The position numbers were made by a program, and so were the translations under genes. Shown here in pieces: positions 23,101-34,900 of a DNA stretch of 64,000 nucleotides. Location: NCBI GenBank assembly GCA_030272155.1, contig CP126191.1, positions 3,432,501-3,496,500 of the forward strand, read 5' to 3'. The notes under the pieces are model-generated. The model had not been told where the DNA came from, did no database searches, and saw only the letters and a program-made list of their open reading frames with translations. The first letter of the stretch is position 1. Each line of letters begins with the position of its first letter. Source of the DNA: Tetradesmus obliquus (taxonomy: Eukaryota; Chlorophyta; Chlorophyceae; Sphaeropleales; Scenedesmaceae).

Positions 23101-26100
23101 CATTGTGTTGCTTGCATGAGGCTACACCACTGGCAAGGCTGACGTCATCATTGCTCGCCTGCTGCATGCGCCGCATCCCCTGCATCGCCCCTCTATCATC
23201 GCCCTCCTCGCATGCTGCTACACCACCGGCAAGGCTGACATCATTGCGCGCGTACCGCATGCGCCGCATCTTCTAATCAATTTCTCGGTCATTGTGTTGC
23301 TCGCAGGCGGCTACACCACAGGCAAGGCTGACGTCATCGCGCTGCTGCGCCAGCGCCCCCGGCCCTACCTGTTCAGCAACAGCCTCGCGCTTCTAATCAT
23401 TTCTCAATCATTGTGTTGCTCGCAGGCGGCTACACCACAGGCAAGGCTGACGTCATCGCGCTGCTGCGCCAGCGCGCCCGGCCCTACCTGTTCAGCAACA
23501 GCCTCGCGCTTCTAATCATTTCTCAATCATTGTGTTGCTCGCAGGCGGCTACACCACAGGCAAGGCTGACATCATCACGCTGCTGCGCCAGCGCGCCCGG
23601 CCCTACCTGTTCAGCAACAGCCTCGCGCTTCTAATCATTTCTCAATCATTGTGTTGCTCGCAGGCGGCTACACCACAGGCAAGGCTGACGTCATCGCGCT
23701 GCTGCGCCAGCGCGCCCGGCCCTACCTGTTCAGCAACAGCCTCGCGCTTCTTATCATTTCTCAATCATTGTGTTGCTCGCAGGCGGCTACACCACAGGCA
23801 AGGCTGACGTCATCGCGCTGCTGCGCCAGCGCGCCCGGCCCTACCTGTTCAGCAACAGCCTCGCGCTTCTAATCATTTCTCAATCATTGTGTTGCTCGCA
23901 GGCGGCTACACCACAGGCAAGGCTGACGTCATAGCGCTGCTGCGCCAGCGCGCCCGGCCCTACCTGTTCAGCAACAGCCTCGCGCTTCTAATCATTTCTC
24001 AATCATTGTGTTGCTCGCAGGCGGCTACACCACAGGCAAGGCTGACGTCATAGCGCTGCTGCGCCAGCGCGCCCGGCCCTACCTGTTCAGCAACAGCCTC
24101 GCGCTTCTAATCATTTCTCAATCATTGTGTTGCTCGCAGGCGGCTACACCACAGGCAAGGCTGACGTCATCGCGCTGCTGCGCCAGCGCGCCCGGCCCTA
24201 CCTGTTCAGCAACAGCCTCGCGCTTCTAATCATTTCTCAATCATTGTGTTGCTCGCAGGCGGCTACACCACAGGCAAGGCTGACATCATCACGCTGCTGC
24301 GCCAGCGCGCCCGGCCCTATCTGTTCAGCAACAGCCTCGCGCTTCTAATCATTTCTCAATCATTGTGTTGCTCGCAGGCGGCTACACCACCGGCAAGGCT
24401 GACATCATTGCGCGCGTACCGCATGCGCCGCATCTTCTAATCAATTTCTCGGTCATTGTGTTGCTCGCAGGCGGCTACACCACAGGCAAGGCTGACGTCA
24501 TCGCGCTGCTGCGCCAGCGCGCCCGGCCCTACCTGTTCAGCAACAGCCTCGCGCTTCTAATCATTTCTCAATCATTGTGTTGCTCGCAGGCGGCTACACC
24601 ACAGGCAAGGCTGACGTCATCGCGCTGCTGCGCCAGCGCGCCCGGCCCTACCTGTTCAGCAACAGCCTCGCGCTTCTAATCATTTCTCAATCATTGTGTT
24701 GCTCGCAGGCGGCTACACCACAGGCAAGGCTGACATCATCACGCTGCTGCGCCAGCGCGCCCGGCCCTACCTGTTCAGCAACAGCCTCGCGCTCCTAATC
24801 ATTTCTCAATCATTGTGTTGCTCGCAGGCGGCTACACCACAGGCAAGGCTGACATCATCACGCTGCTGCGCCAGCGCGCCCGGCCCTACCTGTTCAGCAA
24901 CAGCCTCGCGCTTCTAATCATTTCTCAATCATTGTGTTGCTCGCAGGCGGCTACACCACAGGCAAGGCTGACGTCATCGCGCTGCTGCGCCAGCGCGCCC
25001 GGCCCTACCTGTTCAGCAACAGCCTCGCGCTTCTAATCATTTCTCAATCATTGTGTTGCTCGCAGGCGGCTACACCACAGGCAAGGCTGACATCATCGCG
25101 CTGCTGCGCCAGCGCGCCCGGCCCTACCTGTTCAGCAACAGCCTCGCGCTTCTAATCATTTCTCAATCATTGTGTTGCTCGCAGGCGGCTACACCACAGG
25201 CAAGGCTGACGTCATAGCGCTGCTGCGCCAGCGCGCCCGGCCCTACCTGTTCAGCAACAGCCTCGCGCTTCTAATCATTTCTCAATCATTGTGTTGCTCG
25301 CAGGCGGCTACACCACAGGCAAGGCTGACGTCATCGCGCTGCTGCGCCAGCGCGCCCGGCCCTACCTGTTCAGCAACAGCCTCGCGCTTCTTATCATTTC
25401 TCAATCATTGTGTTGCTCGCAGGCGGCTACACCACAGGCAAGGCTGACGTCATCGCGCTGCTGCGCCAGCGCGCCCGGCCCTACCTGTTCAGCAACAGCC
25501 TCGCGCTTCTAATCATTTCTCGGTCATTGTGTTGCTCGCAGGCGGCTACACCACAGGCAAGGCTGACGTCATCGCGCTGCTGCGCCAGCGCGCCCGGCCC
25601 TACCTGTTCAGCAACAGCCTCGCGCTTCTAATCATTTCTCAATCATTGTGTTGCTCGCAGGCGGCTACACCACAGGCAAGGCTGACGTCATAGCGCTGCT
25701 GCGCCAGCGCGCCCGGCCCTACCTGTTCAGCAACAGCCTCGCGCTTCTAATCATTTCTCAATCATTGTGTTGCTCGCAGGCGGCTACACCACAGGCAAGG
25801 CTGACGTCATCGCGCTGCTGCGCCAGCGCGCCCGGCCCTACCTGTTCAGCAACAGCCTCGCGCTTCTTATCATTTCTCAATCATTGTGTTGCTCGCAGGC
25901 GGCTACACCACAGGCAAGGCTGACGTCATCGCGCTGCTGCGCCAGCGCGCCCGGCCCTACCTGTTCAGCAACAGCCTCACGCTTCTTATCATTTCTCAAT
26001 CATTGTGTTGCTCGCAGGCGGCTACACCACAGGCAAGGCTGACGTCATCGCGCTGCTGCGCCAGCGCGCCCGGCCCTACCTGTTCAGCAACAGCCTCGCG

Positions 26101-26850
26101 CTTCTAATCATTTCTCAATCATTGTGTTGCTCGCAGGCGGCTACACCACAGGCAAGGCTGACGTCATCGCGCTGCTGCGCCAGCGCGCCCGGCCCTACCT
26201 GTTCAGCAACAGCCTCGCGCTTCTAATCATTTCTCAATCATTGTGTTGCTCGCAGGCGGCTACACCACAGGCAAGGCTGACGTCATAGCGCTGCTGCGCC
26301 AGCGCGCCCGGCCCTACCTGTTCAGCAACAGCCTCGCGCTTCTAATCATTTCTCAATCATTGTGTTGCTCGCAGGTGGCTACACCACAGGCAAGGCTGAC
26401 GTCATCGCGCTGCTGCGCCAGCGCGCCCGGCCCTACCTGTTCAGCAACAGCCTCGCGCTTCTAATCATTTCTCAATCATTGTGTTGCTCGCAGGCGGCTA
26501 CACCACAGGCAAGGCTGACATCATCACGCTGCTGCGCCAGCGCGCCCGGCCCTACCTGTTCAGCAACAGCCTCGCGCTTCTAATCATTTCTCAATCATTG
26601 TGTTGCTCGCAGGCGGCTACACCACAGGCAAGGCTGACGTCATCGCGCTGCTGCGCCAGCGCGCCCGGCCCTACCTGTTCAGCAACAGCCTCGCGCCCAG
26701 CGCGGTGGCAGCCAGCATTGCCGTCTTCGACCTGCTGAGCAGCAGCAGCGCGCTGCGCGACAAGCTGCAGGAGAATGCAGACTACTTCAGGCGGCAAATG
26801 GCGGCTGCGGGCTTCAGCATACGGCCGGGCAGCCACCCCATCGTGGTGAG

Positions 26851-26882
<32 letters not shown>

Positions 26883-27326
26883 CTGCCGCTATAATGCAGC
26901 TGTGGGTATGCCTCTCAGATACTGCAGTGCTTTCCTGTGCTGCTTGCTGTCAATGTGACTGGATCTTGACAACAATTGGCTGCTGGTGCTGGCCCCTGCC
27001 GTTTGCCACTTATGCACAGCCCAGCCCATCATGCTGGTAGCGTCTATCCTGGATCTGTGTGTTGACGCTGCTGCTGCTGCCGCTGCTGCTGCCTTTTTGC
27101 CACATGCCCGCAGCCCATCATGCTGGGTGATGCTGCGCTGGCCAACAAGATGGCCTCAGCCATGCTGCAGCGAGGTGTCTACGTGGTGGGCTTCTCCTAT
27201 CCTGTGGTGCCCAAGGGCACAGCACGCATCAGGGTGCAGCTGTCTGCTGCGCATGAGCGGGAGCACCTGGATAAGGCCATAGCTGCCTTTAAAGATGTCG
27301 GCCAGCAGCTGGGTGTCATCCAGTGA
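20187..27326 (+). CDS. KBL: 2-amino-3-ketobutyrate CoA ligase (glycine C-acetyltransferase)
   Basis: Seven exons in phase: 20187-20439, 20817-21023, 21405-21510, 22065-22176, 22564-22747, 26613-26845, 27114-27326; 435 residues, about 37 longer than bacterial Kbl. The extra N-terminus ([18 protein letters not shown], few acids) suits a mitochondrial targeting peptide. The PLP enzyme cleaves 2-amino-3-oxobutanoate with CoA to glycine and acetyl-CoA in threonine catabolism. Marks: [39 protein letters not shown], Asp247 and His250 in [12 protein letters not shown] lysine 281 in [30 protein letters not shown] and [10 protein letters not shown]. The coding exons look intact and collinear with the bacterial enzyme. 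The oddity is the introns: four of six acceptors are preceded by copies of intron tail plus exon start, and intron 5 (3,865 nt) contains the large 119-bp array. Confidence 0.95.
21827..21891 (+). pseudogene. Degenerate copy 1 of KBL exon 4 start
   Basis: After an AG at 21826 the sequence reads [19 protein letters not shown], matching the true exon 4 ([20 protein letters not shown] from 22065) over about 65 nt. It lies in intron 3. Confidence 0.8.
21958..22006 (+). pseudogene. Degenerate copy 2 of KBL exon 4 start
   Basis: Preceded by a copy of the intron tail (GCTGGTGCTGC...GCTGCAG) and reading [15 protein letters not shown], with a short internal deletion relative to exon 4. Confidence 0.8.
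22443..22487 (+). pseudogene. Degenerate copy of KBL exon 5 start
   Basis: After CAG the 45 nt read [15 protein letters not shown] against [15 protein letters not shown] in the true exon at 22564. Eight of 45 bases differ, six of them silent in this frame. Confidence 0.85.
23023..26612 (+). repeat. Tandem array of intron-tail plus exon-start units in KBL intron 5
   Basis: Exon-like starts after CAG recur every 119 bp from 23307 to 24259 (nine units), then one 93-bp unit at 24378, then every 119 bp from 24471 to 26494 (18 units), and finally the true exon 6 at 26613. Each 119-bp unit is 84 nt identical or nearly so to the start of exon 6 (GGYTTGKAD ... [10 protein letters not shown]) followed by 35 nt of intron tail: CTTCTAATCATTTCTCAATC, then ATTGTGTTGCTCGCAG. 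Three more diverged copies lead the array at about 23026, 23128 and 23216. Units differ by a few bases only, mainly at GACGTCATCGCG / GACATCATCACG / GACGTCATAGCG. No unit but the last continues into exon 6 proper, and no GT donor is evident at the unit's exon end. Confidence 0.97.
24365..24457 (+). repeat. Odd 93-bp unit inside the array
   Basis: This unit matches the diverged leader unit at about 23201-23293 (GCGCGCGTACCGCATGCGCC and the CGGTC variant of the tail), not its 119-bp neighbours. It shows that an older unit type was copied or moved into the middle of the homogeneous array. Confidence 0.9.
26850..26881. repeat. CTG triplet run at the start of KBL intron 6
   Basis: About ten CTG units immediately after the donor GTGAGT at 26846. 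Confidence 0.9.
27001..27037 (+). pseudogene. Short copy of KBL exon 7 start with intron tail
   Basis: TTTGCCACTTATGCACAGCC followed by CAGCCCATCATGCTGG repeats the tail and first 13 nt of exon 7 (TTTTTGCCACATGCCCGCAG then CCCATCATGCTGG at 27114). Confidence 0.75.
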
Positions 27327-29497
27327 GGGTGTTGTGGCACTGAAGTGGCTTGTGTATAACTTGGGTGTGCAGGCGAGCCGTGAGCTGACCAACCATTGCA
27401 AATCATGGGAGTGATTGGTGGGGTGTTGTATCGTGCATTTGGTTGTTCGGCAGAGTTGAGTTGTGTGGATCATCTGCTCACGTTGATCGCATGATACGCT
27501 GCAAGTGTGCCTCAGGCGGCATGCATGCGTCGTTTTTTGGGCGCTGCGCATGTGCATGTTTGAGGCCCTTGTGCTTCTTGGGTGCGTACTGCTGCTTGTG
27601 AACTCGCCACAAGCAAGCACTTGTTCAAGTGTTATGTTGTGTTCCGACAAGCGTTGCAGTTGCGGCAACATACTGCTGCACTCTTTGCCTGGTACAGACG
27701 GGCAGGCTTGCTTCAGTTGTATCTGTCAAAGAGTGCATCTGTTGGATAGTGGGAGACAAAACACGCATTCACAGTTGATGTTTCTTTGTTGTACGCTGCC
27801 ATCTTTGTGGGCGCTCTATGTGCATTTGTGGCATCCTCTGCAGCTTGTGTGGTCCCTTATCGTGTACCGTGTGACAGACATGCTGTACAGCACACATGTG
27901 TGGTCTACGTGTGTACGGTACCATGCCATGGCCTTATTACACTCGTGTCGCCACCTTACACAACCAGCAGCACTGTACGGTACGCTGTGATGGCCAACTC
28001 TGGTTGGAACTAGGATAAGATGGTGCCAGGAGCCACTTGTAACTATCCTTCTCTCCTCTCAGATGTTGATGACCCTGCCGAGGATACTTTCCTGGCACTC
28101 GCATTCCATCCCCCACCAAGCACACCGTGTGTTGCCAGCAGATACCTGCTGCCTGCAGTGCTTGCTGTAATCTGGCAGCCGACGCACACAACAACACATC
28201 GTAAACAAAGAGATATGCATCTGGGGAGCAGCATACCATGCATGGTGCACTGCCACAGACTCAGGTGACACTTCAGATGCTTTGCTAGCAGCAGATGCGG
28301 CACACGCTCTTCCTGCAGCGGGTGCCCAGGTGACAAAGCAGCAGCACTTGACTGTTAGCTACCACTGACCCACATAAGAACATTCAGCTAAATCTTGGAC
28401 GGAAACACGATCAATCAACTGCAGTGCAAGTGGCAGTTCCACACAACACAACACACTATTGCCGTTGCACATCAGCAGATCTACACACAAACATTTTCTC
28501 CAAGCAGCTTATACTGTCCCTTTGACCACAGCCGTGGTACCCCCCGCCCCCTGCATAAACCGACGGCAGTCACAAGCAAAACACCAGCAAAAACAACAGC
28601 ACCCCAAAACAACATCCTGCATCAGGCGGTGTTGCTATCAGGCACTACATGACATAGTACGACAGTCGTATGACAGGCACCTGAAGCTTGCAACCACCAA
28701 GGCAATAACAATCAATGTTCGTCTAAGAAATGGTCACTTTCAATTATAGCATGCACTAGCTCTCTCAAAAGCTGCCCCCAGCCATCAGGGAGAACCTGAA
28801 ATGCCAAGTACTACTTCTTTAGTAAAGAAAAAGAATCAATGAAGATACTCGGCACCCTGCGGACACGGCAGCCGCTGTGCTGTGCTTGATTGTGCCTGTC
28901 AATCCTGCCAAGTTTTGTCGCCACAACGCAGCAATTGAGACTGTACAGCCAAGAGTAATATGCAGCACACGTGTCCTGCATAAGCAAGGCATCACAGACA
29001 AGGAAGGCATGCTTATGCTTGCATGACGTGTTTGCACATCAACATCGACATCTCCATGAAACTGCCGTACACATGCATGCAAGAAGAGCAGCTAGAACGA
29101 CGTGAACGCTCACACACAACAAAGGTAGCACACCATGCTAAAGGGGCACACCAGATGCCACAATTGTAAACAGCATCAACCCGACAGATTGAACATGGCG
29201 GCACACGCATTCACATCAGGCATGAGACCAACGATCTGCCACTCAACTGCTGACGTTCAATCAAGCAGCACGGAGGGGTGGCAGTGCCCTTGTGTCTGGG
29301 CTGCTTGGAAACGTGTAATCTTCTGTGCATGCCTGCAATACAGCACAGAACAGGCATGCAGTGTTACTAATTGCATGCACGTGGTGAGCCCTTAGGGTGT
29401 GCGCGCTGATGCACGTCTCTGTGTTAACAAGCATTCAGCATTGCTGCAATCATCTGCGCGTGGCTGCCTCCTTCAAGGGTAAGCCGCCAACAATGGA
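27327..29497. other. Intergenic, 2.2 kb, no recognisable gene
   Basis: Convergent 3' flanks of KBL (+) and the next gene (-). Open frames here are short, Cys/His/Met-rich and without splice partners. Confidence 0.5.
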
Positions 29498-30720
29498 TCA
29501 GTACTGCATCCGCTGTGGCAAGCGCGGCCAGGAATGCATGACAGCAGCAGTACACTATACAACAAACGCACCCACCTGGAACAGTACAAAGTACAAGGGG
29601 ATCGGGTACGGCTTTTCATTAATCAGGTGCATGCGCCCTGCACGCAGCGCAGCGGTTATTAAGCAGACAGCAGGGCAGCAGTGGTAAGTTTCATGTGCAG
29701 CAAGGCAGAGTGCATGCCGCACACCCGCATACTTTGCTGCATATGGCATCACTCATACAGGGGTATGCCTCGCTGCAGCAAGTGCATCTGCTCCTGGCAA
29801 GCGCATTGTCCTGCTGCCATTTGAGCAAAGCTGGAATGCACGACAGCGGGCGTTTGCTTAAAAAGGTGCCTGCCTCAGAAGGTGCAGACGCTTACAGTTG
29901 CCCCACATGGCTGCATTTCAGTCGTGCACTCACCCAGTAGGTAGCCATCAGCCACCTGCCTCACTTCATCCCTGATGCCATTCACTACCATGCGCGCATC
30001 CATTGGGGAGTAGTAGATGTCAGGCGCCTGGCTGTAATCTGCACGGCAGCAGGCACAACCGGTCAGTAGGGGGCTGCAGGCAGCATGCGGCAAGGCCTGC
30101 CTGGCTGTTGCCAGCTGCTTCTGGCAGGGCCGCATTTCTGCTTGAACTCCAACTGCTACATTCTGTGCTGGACACTGCTTCACCTGGGCTGCTGCACGCC
30201 CTTTCCCCCTCAGTCTGGTGTTTCCTGAACGTGACATAGCCCTGCCACCAATAATTCGTACTAGCAGCGCGTGCATACACACAGGAGTTGCAGTGCTGCC
30301 ACTCACCAAAGGCCCACACAGGCTTGCCATCTGCGATACTTGTAGAATCCCAGAAGACCGAGGCGGTGCCCTGCACCTTGCCAGCCACCCGCAAGTTGGA
30401 CGGCAAGCTCCGCTTGTCATAATGTTCTGAAAACTGGTTGATAAGGCCCAGTGGTGTGCCGGTTGTCTGGTTCAGACTGAAGCCAAAGCACTTGCCAGAC
30501 CAGCCTGCATTGACCATCGGCCGCTGCGCCATCTGAGCCAGCCAGTTGCTGCCGGCCACGCAACGGTAACTGCAGCCTCGCAGGGGGAAGCCCTCAGCTG
30601 CTGTGGGGATCGCGGATGCATTCCAGAGCTTTGCCAGGTGCTCGTCAGACCAGCCAGCCATGTCTGCACACATCTGGTCCATGTCCTTGCGGCCGTTCAG
30701 GTCATAAGGAGTGCAGCGGT
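29498..30720 (-). CDS. Protein of unknown function, Cys-rich with lipocalin-like C-terminal pattern (5' end unresolved)
   Basis: Four minus-strand exons join in phase: 30720-30307, 30038-29934, 29637-29576 and 29512-29498. They read from a block with RCTPYDLNGRKDMDQMC, through GCSYRCVAGSNWLAQ and NAGWSGKCFGFSLNQTTG, to DIYYSPMDARMVVNGIRDEV, VADGYLLGRMHLINEK, and end PIPLYFVLFQRMQY. The closing pattern (R-D-E-hydrophobic, D-G-Y-hydrophobic-L-G, P-L-Y-F) recalls small beta-barrel proteins ending in a 'displayed lipid-binding' strand, but I do not recognise the family. Cysteines and NQT-type sequons suggest a secreted or lumenal protein. At least one upstream exon is missing: the first block begins with two bases of a split codon. 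Frames at 30930-31080 (for example ANNSSDTCSRGNASAEAM) are candidates, but none fits the phase convincingly. Confidence 0.72.
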
Positions 30721-31905
30721 CTGGCGGCAGCCAAGCACACGATTTGTGAGTCAGTTTGGTGCTGGAGACAAGACTGTGTGTCTTCATGCCGCTGCTTTCT
30801 GAGGCACACACTGCTCTGACCTGTTGCTGAAACATGCTGGCCTAGCCGCGACAAACTGTGAGCCCAAGGGCTGGGCCCAGCCCGGGAACTGCATATTTGC
30901 CACTGCACCCTGGCAGCTAGTTGCGCACCTGAAGGGCTTGTGCCCCACCATTGCTTCTGCTGAGGCGTTGCCCCGCGAGCACGTGTCGCTGCTGTTGTTG
31001 GCATGTGCGAGTGCGAAGCTGGCACATGCCCAGCTGCTGCAAGACTGCCTGCAGGACAGCACGTGCATGTGCATGTCAGCAGCAGCTCGCACATGACACA
31101 TTGCTTCAGCAGACCTGAGACGTGTCCCAATATCCATAATTAGCTCACAGGCACAGCGAGTACTAGGCTTTGCGTATCAAAATGCTGACGGTCTGACAAG
31201 TGGCCCCCAGCAGATGCAGCTGCAGCTGCATTACAGCTGTGATGATGCTAATGTGACGTCAACAGCTTTAAAGCACAGAGATCGCTCTACATAAGCGTCG
31301 ACAGCAGTGGTATGCTACATTCAGCGTTTAAATGTTTCAATTGGTTATGCACAGTGCAGGCACGCACCTGCTGCCACCAATCCAAGCAGCACTCGCCACA
31401 CCCCACAAACGTTGCTGTGCAGGTGCCGCTGCACTTTGCCTTGAGATAAGAAGCCCATGGTGTTTATCTTACTGTAAGAAAGTATTTCAGGGCTGAATGC
31501 CAGCAACAGGAGCTGATGTAGCGTGCTGTAGTGCTGATTTAGTACCGGCCGGTAACCGCGCCGGCGAACTACACCAACGTCTCACGTAGGAATCAAGTTG
31601 CTCAAAAAAATGCATCCTTAAGACCATGCAATGTAACTTTGATGCCATTCATGGCTTTGAAACCTGAAATCAAAGTGTGCGTCACATGTCACTGGCACAT
31701 TTTTTGAAAGAGTCGCACCAGCTTTGGGTGCCACTGCACAGCACAAGGTTACTATTGATTATGCAAAAACATCACAGAGGACGTTTTGTTGCAGAGTTAA
31801 CAGGGATCGCTTTGCTCCGCCCTGCGGCAAGAAACAACAACTCGCTGACATACAAGCCTGCGTCTGCCCAAATAAATAGGCAATGCACCGATAGCAAAGC
31901 TTAAT
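30721..31905. other. 5' region of the unknown minus gene and upstream of the coiled-coil gene
   Basis: Probably holds the missing N-terminal exon(s) of the minus-strand gene (31,080-30,920 looks coding-like) and two divergent promoters. From about 31,140 to 31,900 it is AT-richer and without a gene. Confidence 0.45.
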
Positions 31906-34900
31906 ATGTCAGCAACACAGCCACATGAGCTGGCGGACTGCCAGCAACATCAGCAGGACGAAGCAGCAACAACAGCAGGGGCTGCAGAAGGCAGCAGCCA
32001 GCAAGACAGTCAGCAGCTGTCAACATGCTGCTGTCATGTGGAAGCAGTAACGTTTAGTGAGGCAGCTGGCACGCTTAGTGCAGAGGCAGCAGACCTGCAG
32101 CATGGGCATGACGACCACTCATGCACCAGCAGCAGCAATGGGGACGCTAGCGACGCAGGCAGAGCGCTGAAGTAAGTCTTGTTCTCACCTGTTTTAGTTG
32201 TCTACCAGTTTGAACAGGACTGCACTGACACAAGTGTTCCCTTGCAGGCAGCAGCTTGATAGCTTGTGCAGCAGCATATGTACCCTGGACAGCACAGCAG
32301 ATGAACTCGCACAAGCTGTGCAGGACATTCACCATAGCAGCGCCAACGGCAGCCACAGCAGCAGCAGCAGCGATCCACTGCAGGATGCTGGGGAGGCCGA
32401 AATGGCAGGCACGAGCAACAGCGATAGGTGAGCACATGCGCACTTAGAACTGCCTTGCAAGCAGCAATCGCTGCAGCTCCTGCAGCACTGTGTGCATCAC
32501 GAGCAACAGCTGTTGTGCACTGCGCCAAGCACTCTGGCACAGCCAAGACATTTGACGTGCTGACCTGCTTGTGCCCTGCAGCAGCAGCACCAGCAGCAGC
32601 AGCAGCCTGGTGCTGGAACTCCAGCAGCAGGTAGCAACTCTGCTTGCTGAAAAGCGGCAGGTGGAGGCAGACAGGCAGGAGATGGCAATCAAGCAAGGCA
32701 ACTACAAGGGCACCATTGCACAGGTGACTGAGCCAGGAGCTGCATAGTGATAAGCAGCAGCATTCGCATCATCAGCGCAAGCAGATGGGCAGTCCAGCAG
32801 GCCTGCAGTAGCTCCTATGCTGGTCATCTATTGGAGCATCCTGCACCTATACAAGTGCTGCAATGACACCCTGGACATGCACAACATCATCTCAGGTGCA
32901 ATGCCCTGGCATCAACATGCAGCAGCCTCAGTCCTTCCGTGGGTGAAAGCAGGGCACTGTTGACTGCGCCCTGTGGTGTTGCTGCTTGCTGCTGCAGCTG
33001 GAAGGAATGCTGACCTTCAGTGAGCGCAAGGTCAAGGACCAGCTAGCAGCAATGGAGAAGCTGCAGGTGAGGCAGCGCTCGCAGCAGCATGCCACTTGCA
33101 GCTGCACAGCAAGAAGATGCAGACGCTGCAGTCCCCACACAACAGCAGCAGCAGCAGGCAAGACATGCACAAGGCACCACACGCAGCAACACAGCACACG
33201 CAGTTGTGTGCATAAGCGCACAGTATCTGCGATGAGCCCTGTTTGCTGCCTGTGGAAGCAGCAGCACCAAACGTGCTGCATGCACTGCTGCAGGCTCAGG
33301 TAGCCAGCCTCACCAGTGAGCTGCAGGAGGCACGAGGCGCTGCAACACAGACGCCAGACCGCTGCAGGACAGCAGCGCGGGCACTGCAGGCTGAGGCTGA
33401 CAGGTGCGCTGGCGCAGCAGCAGTGTATGGGCACAAACATGCACATGCAGATGCATGTTTGATGTCTGCCTCTTTACTGCTAGCATTGAGCAGCTGCTGC
33501 TTTTGATGTCCTGGAGCATCCAAGCAGGCTAGCGCCCATTCCCTTGTACTTGTTACCGTAGTCACGATTGTGCTGTCCCCGGCTCTGTACTATTGCTGCA
33601 GGGCTGCTGACTTTGCGCGTAACAATGAGGCGCGGGTGAAGAAGCTGCGCCAGATCGTCCAGCTGGGGGTGAGCTGCTGCAGCCTCTGCAATTGCGCTGC
33701 AAGCGCGTACAACCTGTTTGCAGACGGACATCCACAGTCCGCAGCAGTTGGGGCGTGACTTCCCCAGCTTATTTGTGCGTGCAACAACATTTGGCCTGCA
33801 CCATGCAGACTGGCAGGTAGTGCGTCCTTCACGCCTCCCTGCATTGACCTGCCGCTGCTGTTGCCGCTGCTGCCTGTTGTATGCGTGCTGCCGCGCTGCA
33901 GGCTCGTGAGCTGTCTGAGCTGCTGGACTTTGCTGAGCAGGAGCGGCTGACGCTGCTGGAGAAGGAGGCAGCACTGCAGCAGGAGCTGGGCCAGGTGCGG
34001 GGCAGCAGCAGCAAGGACAGCAGCAGCAGCACACGCCGCCGCAGCAGCGTGACCAGAGGATGGAAGGGCCCACGATCTGCAGTGTCTATGCGCGGTCTGC
34101 GCTATGCGAGTAGTATCACATGGCAGTCGTGCTTACCAGAACACACAATTGAGCATTTCACAATCGTGTTTGTGCACAGCTATCCGGCTACCATGCACCA
34201 AGAGCAAGCAGTGGTGCGGCGGCTGACAGTTGCAACTCTGCCGTGCAGGTGCGGCAGCGCGCGGAGGCTGCTGAGACAGCTGCAGGTGATGCAGCAGCAG
34301 GCGCGGCAGAGCTGGACCAGCAGCTGGCAGCTACAAAGCAGGAGGTGCGTATGCTGCTTGCAGAAGCTGCGGCATGCTTACTCAGGAAGCGCCTTATCTT
34401 GCCGAACTTTGCTTTCACGCCATGGCTCTTGCAGCACTGGTTTGGTCCCTCCTTTGCCCCAAGCTGTAACAAGAGCCTCGATTGTTCTCTGCCGCTGTTC
34501 CTTTCTGTGTTGCCGCAACTTCAAACATTAAGTACCCGTGGTCTTCGCTTGCGTTGTTTCTGCCTCTGCAGCTGTCGGAGAACGAGGCGCGCGTGCAGCA
34601 GCTGCAGGAGCAGCTGGCAGCAGCACAGGAGCAGGTGCAGCAGCTGGAGGAGAGCGGCGCAGTGCTGGCGGCAGAGCGTGACGCAGCGGCGCGCAACCTG
34701 CTGCGTGCAGAGACAGAGCTGAACGATGTCGGCGAGTACAGCACCAAGCTGTTCAGACAGGTGACCAGAAGGGCAGAACTTGCATGGAGTCTGCGCCACT
34801 GTGACCCATACTACTGCATTGTTGGTTGCAGTTCGTCTTATAAGCTCAGGAGCTGATGTTGGCTTGGCATTTCGCACAGGTTTTGCGCAGTTTTGTATGC

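Noticed and set aside
23307-26612. CRISPR array
   Set aside because: The units are uniform over their whole length, with no variable spacers, and the sequence is KBL exon plus intron tail.
23294-26738. Some 25 repeated 73- to 91-residue open frames as a family of small genes
   Set aside because: They start at GTG within the intron tail and only reflect the 119-bp repeat; the sensible reading is the exon 6 start of KBL in each unit.
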